NCBI RefSeq assembly: GCF_028649435.1
Contig: NZ_JAQSIN010000005.1
Direction: 5' to 3' (one strand)
Origin: Curvibacter microcysteis
GTDB taxonomy: Bacteria; Pseudomonadota; Gammaproteobacteria; Burkholderiales; Burkholderiaceae_C
DNA: 64,000 nt
Made by a program: the position numbers and the translations under genes. Positions within the stretch are counted from its first letter, which is position 1, and the number at the start of each line of letters is the position of its first letter. The notes below the pieces were generated by a model that ran no database searches, was not told the origin of the DNA, and saw nothing but the letters and a program-made list of their open reading frames with translations. This document shows, in pieces, positions 1-7,849 of this stretch.

Positions 1-1122
1 TTGGTGGGCCTGTTGTTCAGCCGGGTCTTTGCCTGGGTGCATGACCGCTTTTTGTTCTGGCGCGAGGGCGACCCCGCCGGCCCCACCGTGCTGTTGATTC
101 TGCTCATGCCTTTTGCCCCCTACTGGGTGGCCGAGCACCTGGGCCTGTCGGGTGTGCTGGCGGCGGTGGCGGCGGGCATGAGCGCCAGCTTGCTGGACCT
201 GCGCAGCACCCGTTTCAACGCCTTCCATGTGCAGGCCCAGGGCACCTGGGAGGTGATCCGCTTTGCCTTCACCGGCCTGGTGTTCGTGCTGTTGGGCCAG
301 CAGGTGCCCGAGCTGCTGCAAAACCTGCAAGAGCCCCTGCAGGACCTGCGCGAGGCGGGGGCCTTGCTGCACCCCAGCCGGGCCATCGGGCCCTTGCTGG
401 TGAGCACCCTGCTGATCGCCCTGTCCCTGCTGGCGGTGCGCTTTGCCACCCTGGTCCTGGGCGCGGTGTTGCCGGCCTGGCTGCCCCCGCGCTGGCGCCG
501 GGGGCCGGCGCGGCCGGTGCCGCTGAGCTGGGTGGCGGTGGCCTCACTGGGCGGCATCCGGGGGGGCATCACCCTGGCGGCGGTGCTGGGCCTGCCGGTG
601 CTGCTGGGCCATGGCGAGCCCTTTCCGGCGCGCGACCTGCTGGTGTTCTTGACCACGGCCATCATCGTGATCTCGCTCTTGGGCGGCAGCCTGGGCTTGC
701 CGGTCTTGCTGCGCCGCCTGAAAGCGGCCAGCGGCCCGGGGCGGCCCCACCTGGAGCAGCGCTGGGCCCGCAAGCGGGCTTTGCGGGCGGCCTTGCAGTC
801 GCTGGACCAGGTGCCCGCCAGCCTGACCTCGCGCCACCTGGGGCCTGAGGCCCAGGCCCAGTCGGCGGTGGTGGAGAAAGTGCGTCTGCGCGTGCGCCAC
901 CTCTACCAGCACCGCTTGACCGAGGCGACGGGCGACCAGGCCGGGCGCGCCGCCTCGCAAAGCGTGCTGGGCCTGGAAAAGGGCTTGCGCCTGCACGCCT
1001 TGCAGGCCGAACGCGAGGCCTTGTACGCGCTGCGCACACGCCATCAAATCAATGACGAGACCTTGCGCCTGTTGATCCGCGAAATCGACATGGTGGAGCT
1101 GGCGCTGCGCGGCGTGGTGTGA
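1..1122 (+). CDS. Na+/H+ antiporter of the CPA1 family, C-terminal part
   Basis: This is an inner-membrane cation/proton exchanger cut off by the window edge. The reading frame is open from the first base, so the visible TTG is probably internal and the N-terminal membrane helices lie upstream. What remains shows several hydrophobic segments, including one ending in a Gly-Gly-Ile-Arg-Gly-Gly-Ile-Thr stretch (about residues 185-192), which matches the conserved Arg-Gly motif of CPA1 exchangers. The last ~130 residues are a charged helical cytoplasmic tail, as in bacterial NhaP/YjcE-type members. It converges on srkA with only 25 bp between them, so the two genes share a termination zone. Family assignment is firm; ion preference cannot be read from sequence. 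Confidence 0.85.
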   Translation: MVGLLFSRVFAWVHDRFLFWREGDPAGPTVLLILLMPFAPYWVAEHLGLSGVLAAVAAGMSASLLDLRSTRFNAFHVQAQGTWEVIRFAFTGLVFVLLGQQVPELLQNLQEPLQDLREAGALLHPSRAIGPLLVSTLLIALSLLAVRFATLVLGAVLPAWLPPRWRRGPARPVPLSWVAVASLGGIRGGITLAAVLGLPVLLGHGEPFPARDLLVFLTTAIIVISLLGGSLGLPVLLRRLKAASGPGRPHLEQRWARKRALRAALQSLDQVPASLTSRHLGPEAQAQSAVVEKVRLRVRHLYQHRLTEATGDQAGRAASQSVLGLEKGLRLHALQAEREALYALRTRHQINDETLRLLIREIDMVELALRGVV

Positions 1123-1147
1123 CGCCCGCACCGCGTGCCGCGCGGGC

Positions 1148-2245
1148 TCAGACCCACAGCGGCTCGGCCTCCAGCGCCTCCAGTTGGTCGCGCAGCAGGT
1201 GGGTCTGACCCTGCCAGTAGTCGCTGCTGCCAAACCAGGGGAAATGGATGGGGAAGGTCGGGTCGCTCCAGCGGCTGGCCAGCCAGGCGCTGTAGTGGAT
1301 CAGGCGCAGTGTGCGCAGCGGCTCGATCAGGGCCAGCTCGCGGCGATCGAAGTCGCGCACCTGCTCATAGCCTTCGAGCAGGGCGCTGAGCTGCCCGGTC
1401 TGCTGCGCGCGGTCCCCCGACAGCAGCATCCACAGGTCTTGCACGGCGGGGCCGCTGCGCGCGTCGTCCAGGTCCACAAAGTGCGGGCCGCCCTCGGGCA
1501 GCTCGGTCGGGGTCCAGAGGATGTTGCCCGGGTGACAGTCGCCGTGCAGGCGGATCAGCTTCAGTGCATCGGCGCGGAAGTGCCCGCTCACCGGGTCGCA
1601 GGCTGGGTGGGCCGCGATGCGCGCCAGCGCCTCGTTGCAGGCCGCCAACCAGGGGCCGGCGGCGTCGGCGGGCAGGGCGTTGGATTGCAGCAGGCTGTCG
1701 CGCGCGGCCCAGCCAAAGCTGGCCAGGTCCAGCGCAGGCCGTGCCACAAAGTCCTGCTGGGCGCCGACCTGGTGCAGGCGGGCCAGGAAGCGGCCGGTCC
1801 ATTCGAGCACCTCGAAGTCGTCCAGCTCGGGCTGGCGACCGCCGCGGCGCGGGCTGACCGAAAACGCAAACCCCTGGTGCTGGTGCAGGCTGTGGCCGTC
1901 GATCAGCAGCGGGCCCACAGCGGGCACTTCAGCCGCACTGAGCTGGGCCGAGAACAGGTGCTCTTCGAGGATCTGCGCCTCGCTCCAACGCCCGGGCCGG
2001 TAGAACTTGCACACCACCCGGTCGTGGCCTTGCACGGGCGACTCCAGCTGCACGTCGTAGACGCGGTTCTCGTACGAGGACAGGGCCATCAGGCGGCCGT
2101 CGCCATGCAGGCCGATCTGGGCCAGCGCGTCCAGCACGGTGTCCGGGGTCAAGCGCTCGTAGGGGTGTTCGGCGGCCGGGCTGGCCGAAGCCAGTTCGTC
2201 GAAGGTGAAGGGAGGTTGGTCGTCCAGGGGATCGGTGTGGGGCAT
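1148..2245 (-). CDS. srkA: Stress response serine/threonine kinase SrkA (YihE/RdoA family)
   Basis: SrkA is a cytosolic protein kinase with an aminoglycoside-phosphotransferase fold that protects E. coli-type cells from stress-induced death. The catalytic loop His-Gly-Asp-Cys-His-Pro-Gly-Asn and the following Phe-Val-Asp-Leu-Asp-Asp-Ala-Arg metal-binding motif are intact. At 365 residues the product is slightly longer than E. coli SrkA. The start chosen is the ATG giving MPHTDPL; a further 34 in-frame codons upstream look like non-coding Arg/Gly-rich read-through. It lies 59 bp downstream of the Bug-family gene on the same strand, but its product has no obvious link to that operon. Confidence 0.92.
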   Translation of the reverse strand: MPHTDPLDDQPPFTFDELASASPAAEHPYERLTPDTVLDALAQIGLHGDGRLMALSSYENRVYDVQLESPVQGHDRVVCKFYRPGRWSEAQILEEHLFSAQLSAAEVPAVGPLLIDGHSLHQHQGFAFSVSPRRGGRQPELDDFEVLEWTGRFLARLHQVGAQQDFVARPALDLASFGWAARDSLLQSNALPADAAGPWLAACNEALARIAAHPACDPVSGHFRADALKLIRLHGDCHPGNILWTPTELPEGGPHFVDLDDARSGPAVQDLWMLLSGDRAQQTGQLSALLEGYEQVRDFDRRELALIEPLRTLRLIHYSAWLASRWSDPTFPIHFPWFGSSDYWQGQTHLLRDQLEALEAEPLWV

Positions 2246-2304
2246 GCCCTGATTGTCGTTGCCCCAGCGCCGCGTGGCGCGGCGGCCGGGGCGCTCCGCA
2301 GGCC

Positions 2305-3285
2305 TTATTCGGGCTCGATGCCCGCGGCCTTGATGATGCGGCTCCACTTCAGCGACTCAGCCGCCTGGAACTTGCGCAGCTCGTCCGGGCTGTTCACATA
2401 GACCTCGGTGCCGGTGGGCTGGTAGAAGGCTGGGCCGGCGCTGCCGCGCGCGGCCTTGTGCAGCAGCTCATTGAGCTTGGCCACCACCGGGGCCGGGGTG
2501 CCGGCCGGGGCGTAGGCGGCAAACCAGTACGTGGCTTCATAGCCCTTGACGCCGGCTTCTTCGATGGTGGGCACCTCGGGTGCCAGCGGGCTGCGCTGGC
2601 GCGGCGTCACGCCCAGGGCGCGCAGCTTGCCGCCCTTGACCTGGGGCAGGCCGGTGGCCATGTCGGTGAACATCAGGTCCAGCTGGCCGCCAATCAGGTC
2701 GGTCACCGCGGGCGGGTTGCTGCGGTAGGGGATGGCCACGATGTAGGTGCCCGTCAATTGCTTGAACATCTCGCCCGCGATGCGGCTCGACGAACTGCCG
2801 GCGCCAAACGAGTACTTGCCCGGGTTGGCCTTGGCCGCCTTGACGAAGTCGCCCACGCTGTGGAACGGCGACTGCGCGCCCACCACCATCAGCTGCCCGC
2901 CCCGGCCCAGCGCGGTGATCGGCTCAAAGTCCTTGATCGGGTCGTAGGGCAGCTTTTTGTAAAGGTGCTCGTTGGCCGCGTGGGTGGTGTTGGTGGCGAT
3001 CAGCACGGTGTAGCCATCGGGCTTGGCCTTGGCCACGGCCTGGGCGCCAATGAAGGCGTTGGCGCCGGGCTTGTTGTCCACCACCACGGCGTGCTTGCTG
3101 TCGGCACTGATGGCATTGGCCAGGGCGCGCGCCAGCTGGTCGGTGGCGCTGCCGGCGGTGAAGGGCACCACGAAGGTGATGGGTTTGTCGGGGAAGCTCT
3201 GCGCCAGGGCGCTGCCGCCCAGGGGGGCCAAGCCCGCCAGCAAGGTGGCTTGCAGCAGCAGGTGGCGGCGGTTCGGGGTGTTCAT
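2305..3285 (-). CDS. Bug-family tripartite tricarboxylate transporter solute-binding protein
   Basis: This is a periplasmic solute-binding protein of 326 residues from the Bug/TctC family, which captures carboxylates and other small organics. The N-terminus carries a twin-Arg/hydrophobic export signal ending near Ala-Leu-Ala-Gln (about residue 29), followed by the family's opening strand (PDKPITFVVPFTAGSATDQ) and the ligand loop with Asn-Lys-Pro-Gly-Ala. An AAGGAGA-like ribosome site precedes the ATG. No tctA/tctB membrane genes are nearby, as is usual for the expanded Bug families of Burkholderiales. It is the third gene after the two AtuA-like genes, so its ligand may be the substrate of that pathway. 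The ligand itself is not predictable. Confidence 0.9.
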   Translation of the reverse strand: MNTPNRRHLLLQATLLAGLAPLGGSALAQSFPDKPITFVVPFTAGSATDQLARALANAISADSKHAVVVDNKPGANAFIGAQAVAKAKPDGYTVLIATNTTHAANEHLYKKLPYDPIKDFEPITALGRGGQLMVVGAQSPFHSVGDFVKAAKANPGKYSFGAGSSSSRIAGEMFKQLTGTYIVAIPYRSNPPAVTDLIGGQLDLMFTDMATGLPQVKGGKLRALGVTPRQRSPLAPEVPTIEEAGVKGYEATYWFAAYAPAGTPAPVVAKLNELLHKAARGSAGPAFYQPTGTEVYVNSPDELRKFQAAESLKWSRIIKAAGIEPE

Positions 3286-3310
3286 GGGGTCTCCTTGGTG
3301 TTGTGGGGGC

Positions 3311-3673
3311 TCAGGGGGCGGGCGGGGCGGGGCGCGTGATCGGCAAGCTCAGCAACAGGCCGGACAGGCTTTTGCCATGGCCATCGAGGTTGAGCGCGTC
3401 GTTCACGCCGCCTTCCAGCACGTCTTCCAGCACGAAATTCATGGCCTGCAACTGGGGCAGCAGGTAGCGCGTGACCCGGCTCGGGCGGCGGTGGGCGAAC
3501 AGCTCGGCCACGCGCGCTTCGGTCACTTGCGCCAGCAGCAGCGGCCAGGATTGGGGCTCGTAGGCGATCACGCTGATGTTGGAGTGGTTGCCTTTGTCAC
3601 CGGTGCGGCCATGGGCCAGGTAGCTCAGCGGCACGGTGTCTGGCAGGGTCTCGAAAAGGGGCGATTTTGTCAC
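3311..3673 (-). CDS. AtuA C-terminal-domain-like protein
   Basis: This 120-residue protein matches the small domain found at the C-terminus of AtuA or as a separate partner polypeptide. The diagnostic motif is His-Gly-Arg-Thr-Gly-Asp-Lys-Gly-Asn-His-Ser-Asn near residue 21-32. Its start codon overlaps the stop of the larger AtuA-like gene by four bases (ATGA), so the two are probably translated together and work as a complex. The family is linked to catabolism of branched acyclic terpenes and other CoA-activated acids, but the biochemical activity is poorly defined. No other atu genes are present here, so the terpene role is not supported by context. Confidence 0.8.
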   Translation of the reverse strand: MTKSPLFETLPDTVPLSYLAHGRTGDKGNHSNISVIAYEPQSWPLLLAQVTEARVAELFAHRRPSRVTRYLLPQLQAMNFVLEDVLEGGVNDALNLDGHGKSLSGLLLSLPITRPAPPAP

Positions 3674-5055
3674 AGCAGGCTCCAGCGTTCTTGGATCCAG
3701 GCACGGGGCACGAACCAGGATTCGCTGGCCAGGCGCGGGGTGATGGCCGTGCGCACGCCGGCGCCACCGGCGGGGCCGCAGGTGTAGAGCGCCAGCACTT
3801 CGCGGGTCAGTTGTTCGGCGTCCTCGCGCCGTGGGCTGCGGGCCGCGACGCGCAGGCGCACATCGGCCAGGGCCAGCGGGTCGGTCATGGCCTCGTGGCC
3901 TGTGGCCTGGGCCCAGTCGCTGGCGTCGTCGTTGAACAGACTCGCCACACCAATCAGGTCGCAGCGCAGCGGGGCCAGGGCAGGGGCCAGTTCGGCCAGG
4001 CGGGTGCGCACCACCTGCGCGGCCAGGCGGGCGCGGGCCACGGCGTTGGGGCCCGCGTAGGAGATCTCGCCCTCGGCCAGCCAGCCGCCTTCAAAGCAGG
4101 CGGTGGTCTTGAGCGTGGCCGGCCGTGGGTGGCCGTGCACACCGCTGACCTGCACCTGGTTGGGGCCGATGGCCGAGACCTGCACCGCGCTGATGTCGGC
4201 CACCACGTCGGGGGTCAGGTAGGCGGCCGGGTCGTGGATCTCGTACAGCAGTTGTTCCTTGACGGTGCGTTCGTCGACGCAGCCGCCGGTGTGCTCGGCC
4301 TTGCCCACGGTGAAGCGGCCGTCCGCGTCCATGCACAGCACCGGAAAGCCCACATGGGCCAGGTCGGGCACGTCTTTCAGGCCCGGGTCGGCAAAGTAGC
4401 CCCCGCAGACCTGGGCGCCGCACTCCAGCAGGTGGCCGGCGATGGTGCCGGCGGCCAGGCGGTCCCAGTCGTCCTCGGCCCAGCCGAAGTGGGCCAGCAT
4501 GGGGCCCAGGGCCAAGGCCGGGTCGGCCACGCGGCCGGTGACCACGATCTGGGCACCGGCGCGCAAGCAGGCCGCAATGCCCTGGGCACCGAGGTAGGCG
4601 TTGGCGCTGACCGGGGTGCCGGGGTGGGGCCCGCGCACCTGGGCCAGTTGCTCGGGGCTGAGCTGGGCCAGCACGTCGTCGCCTTCGACCACGCCGATGC
4701 GCAGCGGGGGCAGGCCCAACTCTTGGGCCAGGGCCTGCAGGCAGGCCGCTGCGCCATGCGGGTGGGCGGCGCCGAAATTGCCCACGATGGGGATGCCGTG
4801 CGCCACGCAGTCGGCCAACACCGGGCGGATGAAGCGCGCCAGCGTGGGCTCGTAGCCCGCTTGCGGGTTGAGACGGCGTTGCAGCTGGGCCAGGGCCAGC
4901 GTGCGCTCGGCCAGGGTTTCGAACATCAGCACGGCGGGGCCGCCACGCGCGATCAGGGTGCGCACCACGGGGACGGCAGCGTCCCAGCGGTCGCCCGAGA
5001 AGCCGGCGCCGCAGCCGATCAGCAGCGGGGTCTGGGAAGGGTGGGGTGAAGACAT
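3670..5055 (-). CDS. Acyclic terpene utilisation AtuA-like protein (DUF1446)
   Basis: This 461-residue protein belongs to the AtuA/DUF1446 family. The N-terminus shows the typical Gly-Cys-Gly-Ala-Gly-Phe-Ser-Gly-Asp-Arg stretch, and the middle has Val-Thr-Gly-Arg-Val-Ala-Asp, which is highly conserved in the family. It is the first gene of an operon with the AtuA C-terminal-like protein and a Bug solute-binding protein, and diverges from a LysR regulator 60 bp away that probably controls it. The family is known from citronellol/geraniol degradation in Pseudomonas, but many homologues in Burkholderiales sit in unrelated carboxylate operons with TTT transporters. A terpene role is therefore only one possibility. 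Confidence 0.85.
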   Translation of the reverse strand: MSSPHPSQTPLLIGCGAGFSGDRWDAAVPVVRTLIARGGPAVLMFETLAERTLALAQLQRRLNPQAGYEPTLARFIRPVLADCVAHGIPIVGNFGAAHPHGAAACLQALAQELGLPPLRIGVVEGDDVLAQLSPEQLAQVRGPHPGTPVSANAYLGAQGIAACLRAGAQIVVTGRVADPALALGPMLAHFGWAEDDWDRLAAGTIAGHLLECGAQVCGGYFADPGLKDVPDLAHVGFPVLCMDADGRFTVGKAEHTGGCVDERTVKEQLLYEIHDPAAYLTPDVVADISAVQVSAIGPNQVQVSGVHGHPRPATLKTTACFEGGWLAEGEISYAGPNAVARARLAAQVVRTRLAELAPALAPLRCDLIGVASLFNDDASDWAQATGHEAMTDPLALADVRLRVAARSPRREDAEQLTREVLALYTCGPAGGAGVRTAITPRLASESWFVPRAWIQERWSLL

Positions 5056-5090
5056 GGGCGCAGTCTGGCGGCCGGCTGGACATTTGTAAA

Positions 5091-5113
5091 ATGGATTGAT
5101 TGAATGGATTGAT
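5091..5113. promoter_or_regulatory. Tandem direct repeat in the LysR/AtuA-like divergent promoter region
   Basis: The ten-base unit ATGGATTGAT occurs twice with a 13-base period, directly before the LysR start codon. A TGTAAAAT stretch just upstream resembles a -10 element. The position between the divergent genes suits a regulator-binding or autoregulatory site, but the unit is not the classic T-N11-A LysR palindrome, so function is inferred from position only. Confidence 0.4.
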
Positions 5114-5115
5114 CC

Positions 5116-6048
5116 ATGAATTCACTGAATCCTGTTCGCTGGTCCTCGTCCGATCTGGAGGCCTTTGGCGCCCTGGTCCAGACCCGGCATTTCACGCGGG
5201 CGGCCGAGCGCTGCCACCTGTCGCAAAGCGCGTTCAGCCAGAAGATCCGCCGGCTGGAGCTGGCCGTGGGCGCGCGCCTGTTCGAGCGCTCCACGCGCCA
5301 GGTCAGCCTGACGCCCGAAGGGGAGGTGCTGGCCCAGGAGGTGTTGCGCCTGGAGCAGGAGCTGCAACAGGCCCTGGGCCGGCTGCAAGCGCTGGCCGGT
5401 TTGCAGGCCGGGCGCGTGGCGGTGGCGGCCCTGCCGTCGATGGCGGCAGTCTGGCTGCCCGAGCTGGTGGCGCAGTGGCGTCAGCAGCACCCCCAGGTGC
5501 AACTCACGGTGCACGACACCCTGGCCCAGGGCGCCACCGCCTTGCTGCGCGAGGGGCGGGTGGACTTCGCCCTGACCGCCGGGGGCGACCTGCGCGAGTT
5601 CGACACCGAGCTGCTGTTGACCGAGCCCTATTGGCTGGTCTGCCCCGCCAGCCACCCCCTGGCCGCGCGCGGGCCTGCCGGGGCCCACTGGGCTGACTTG
5701 GGCGGCGAGGAGCTGATCCACCTGGCGCGCAGCAGCAGCGTGCGCCAGCAGATTGAGCGCCTGGACCAGCCGCCCACCTGGCGCACCAGCCCGCTGGAGG
5801 TGGAGCACCTGGCCACGCTGGCGGGCCTGGTGCGCGCGGGCCTGGGCCTGAGCCTGGTGCCGGCGCTCACGCTGTTCCATTTCAAGGGGCCGGGTCTGGC
5901 GGCGGTGCCGTTTCAGGAGCCCGCGCTGACACGCCCCTTGGTGCTGGCGCGGCGCAAAGGCCAGGCCTTGTCGGTGGCGGCCCAGGCGCTGCGCGAGCTG
6001 CTGCGGCAGCGGCTGGCGACCCCGGCCTCTGCGCTGCCACCGCCCTGA
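5116..6048 (+). CDS. LysR-family transcriptional regulator
   Basis: This is a 310-residue LysR regulator: an N-terminal winged helix-turn-helix (about residues 14-75, with the family pattern FTRAAERCHLSQSAFSQKI) followed by a substrate-binding effector domain resembling a periplasmic-binding fold. It lies divergent from the AtuA-like/Bug operon, the standard arrangement for a LysR activator and its target. Its effector is probably the substrate or an intermediate of that operon. A 99-bp gap separates it from the PheC-like gene downstream on the same strand, which has its own ribosome site, so co-transcription is possible but not shown. Confidence 0.93.
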   Translation: MNSLNPVRWSSSDLEAFGALVQTRHFTRAAERCHLSQSAFSQKIRRLELAVGARLFERSTRQVSLTPEGEVLAQEVLRLEQELQQALGRLQALAGLQAGRVAVAALPSMAAVWLPELVAQWRQQHPQVQLTVHDTLAQGATALLREGRVDFALTAGGDLREFDTELLLTEPYWLVCPASHPLAARGPAGAHWADLGGEELIHLARSSSVRQQIERLDQPPTWRTSPLEVEHLATLAGLVRAGLGLSLVPALTLFHFKGPGLAAVPFQEPALTRPLVLARRKGQALSVAAQALRELLRQRLATPASALPPP

Positions 6049-6146
6049 GGCCCTGGCCTGAGGGTTGATGGGGATGGGCGTCAGCCCCGGGGCGCCTGCA
6101 TGATGGCACCCTACTTGCATATCGTTTCCATTCAACAGGAACCCCC

Positions 6147-6917
6147 ATGTCCATGCTTTCCCGCTCTTTCGTGGCGACCGCCCTGGTCGCTCTGTCCGCC
6201 ACTGCCGCCCAAGCCGGCGGCGTCGATGAGATCCAAAAAGCCGGTGTGCTCAAGGTCTGCACCCCGGGTGACTACAAGCCCTTCAGCTTTGCCCTGCCCG
6301 ATGGCAGCTTCGAGGGCCTCGATGTGGACCTGGTCGCCTCGCTGGCCAGCTCGCTGGGGGTGAAGCCGCAGTTCGTCAAAACCAGCTGGGCCAAGCTGAT
6401 GGACGACTTCACGGGCGGCGCTTGCGACATCGCCGTGGGCGGCATCTCCGTGACCCTGGAGCGCCAGAAGCGGGCTTGGTTCAGTGCGCCCTATATGGTC
6501 AATGGCAAGACGCCGCTGGTGCGCTGTGCCGATGTCTCGCGCTTCCAGAGCGTGGCCGCCATCGACCAGGCGGGCGTCAAGGTGGTGGCCAACCCGGGGG
6601 GCAGCAACGAGCGCTTTGCCCGGGCCAACTTCAAGACCGCGCAGCTGACCATCCACACCGACAACATCACCATCTTTGACGAGGTGCTCAGTGGCCGCGC
6701 CGATGTGTTCGTCACCGAGTCGGCCGAGACCCTGGTGCAGCAAAAACTCAAGCCGGGCCTGTGCGCGGTCAACCCCGACAAGCCCCTGCAATACGGCGAA
6801 ATGGCCTACCTCTTGCCGCGTGGCGACGCCCTGACCAAGGCCTACGTGGACCAATGGCTGCACCTGATCCGTGCCCAGGGCGACTACCAGCGCATCACGG
6901 CCAAGTGGTTGAACTGA
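6147..6917 (+). CDS. PheC-like periplasmic protein (cyclohexadienyl dehydratase / family 3 solute-binding fold)
   Basis: This 256-residue exported protein has a signal peptide cleaved near Ala-Gln-Ala (about residue 23). Several segments resemble what I know of Pseudomonas PheC: Thr-Ser-Trp-x-x-Leu-Met-x-Asp-Phe, Asn-Pro-Gly-Gly-Ser-Asn-Glu-Arg-Phe-Ala-Arg-Ala-Asn, Asp-Asn-Ile-Thr-Ile-Phe and the C-terminal AYLLPRG/YVDQWLH blocks. PheC is a periplasmic dehydratase that turns prephenate into phenylpyruvate or arogenate into phenylalanine, and it evolved from amino-acid-binding proteins. So this could be a dehydratase or a binding protein; the resemblance favours the enzyme. An AGGAA ribosome site precedes the ATG. 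Confidence 0.75.
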   Translation: MSMLSRSFVATALVALSATAAQAGGVDEIQKAGVLKVCTPGDYKPFSFALPDGSFEGLDVDLVASLASSLGVKPQFVKTSWAKLMDDFTGGACDIAVGGISVTLERQKRAWFSAPYMVNGKTPLVRCADVSRFQSVAAIDQAGVKVVANPGGSNERFARANFKTAQLTIHTDNITIFDEVLSGRADVFVTESAETLVQQKLKPGLCAVNPDKPLQYGEMAYLLPRGDALTKAYVDQWLHLIRAQGDYQRITAKWLN

Positions 6918-6957
6918 TGGGGCCCAGGGCCTAGCTTGTCCGCGCATTGGAAGCGCT

Positions 6958-6973
6958 ACCAAGGACGCTTGGT
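6958..6973 (+). terminator. Small inverted repeat after the PheC-like gene
   Basis: ACCAAG-GACG-CTTGGT forms a perfect six-base-pair stem with a four-base loop about 40 bp after the stop codon. There is no clean T-run, only a T/G-rich tail, so it may be a weak terminator or an mRNA-stabilising hairpin. Confidence 0.35.
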
Positions 6974-7056
6974 TTGGCGTGTCTCTTTGGCGACAAGTCG
7001 GTTGATCGAATGGGAATGTATCCACATGTAACTTCATTCACCGCATACTGGGGTGA

Positions 7057-7848
7057 TTGATCGAGATATCTTCCTTTGCCGTGCTGAACTGCGTTTCCTT
7101 TCCTGTTTGGAGATCTGTTGGACGGCTTGGGTCTGGCCTGTGGCTGGCCCTGGGCCTGATGAGCGCGCCCCAGGCAGCGGAGGTGGTCCGCATGGGCGTG
7201 CTGGGCCATGTGCCGCCCATGTCCTACCGCAATGCCCAGGGCGAGTTCGTAGGCTACAGCGTGGACATGGCCCGCGCCGTTTGCCAAGACCTGGGCTGGA
7301 CCTGCCAATGGGTGCCCACCAGCCTGGCCACGGTGGCGGACGAACTCAAGCAAGGGCAGTTGGATGTGGCCGCCATGAGCCTGTTGTCCACCCCGGAGCG
7401 GCGCAGCCACATGCTGTTTGCCCGGCCTTACTACACCTCGATCTCGGCCTGGGTGGCCCGCCCCGGCGTGGCCTTGGAAGCCCCGGGCACCCGCGTGGCC
7501 GTGGTGCAGGGCTCGGCCCAGGCGCGATTTGCCCAATCGCGCCAATGGACCCTGGTGGAGGTGAAGACCCACACCGAGCTGGCCCAGCAACTGGCCCAGG
7601 GCCGGGTGGATGGCTTGCTGGCGCCGATGATGACCGTGGTGGGCCTGATGGCCGCCCAGCCTTTGCAAAGCCTGCAGCTCCAGGTGCAGCCTCGGCGCGA
7701 CCCGGAGCTCACCGGGGCCGCCTCGTTTGGCATCAGCCCCATGCGACCCGAACTCAAGCCCTTGATCGACGGCGCCCTGGAGCGCCTGGAGCGCAATGGG
7801 GTCTACGACAAAATCAACTCGCGCTACCTGCCGTTCAAGGTGAACTGA
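7057..7848 (+). CDS. Periplasmic solute-binding protein, family 3, paired with a diguanylate cyclase
   Basis: This is a 263-residue extracytoplasmic binding protein (SBP_bac_3 fold) with the expected Gly-Tyr-Ser-Val-Asp-Met-Ala-Arg and Gln-Gly-Ser-Ala-Gln-Ala motifs. The N-terminus has a hydrophobic segment ending in Ala-Pro-Gln-Ala-Ala (about residues 27-41), so it is exported. The start is a TTG; a GTG eight codons later is an alternative. The stop codon is one base from the ATG of a membrane-bound GGDEF protein, and there are no ABC permease or ATPase genes nearby. This suggests the protein acts as a sensor that presents a ligand to the cyclase rather than as a transporter component. Confidence 0.85.
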   Translation: MIEISSFAVLNCVSFPVWRSVGRLGSGLWLALGLMSAPQAAEVVRMGVLGHVPPMSYRNAQGEFVGYSVDMARAVCQDLGWTCQWVPTSLATVADELKQGQLDVAAMSLLSTPERRSHMLFARPYYTSISAWVARPGVALEAPGTRVAVVQGSAQARFAQSRQWTLVEVKTHTELAQQLAQGRVDGLLAPMMTVVGLMAAQPLQSLQLQVQPRRDPELTGAASFGISPMRPELKPLIDGALERLERNGVYDKINSRYLPFKVN

Positions 7849-7849
7849 C

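Noticed and set aside
1124..1147. Inverted repeat GCCCGC / GCGGGC between the antiporter and srkA as an intrinsic terminator
   Set aside because: No T-run on either side and the whole area is GC-rich, so pairing is not informative.
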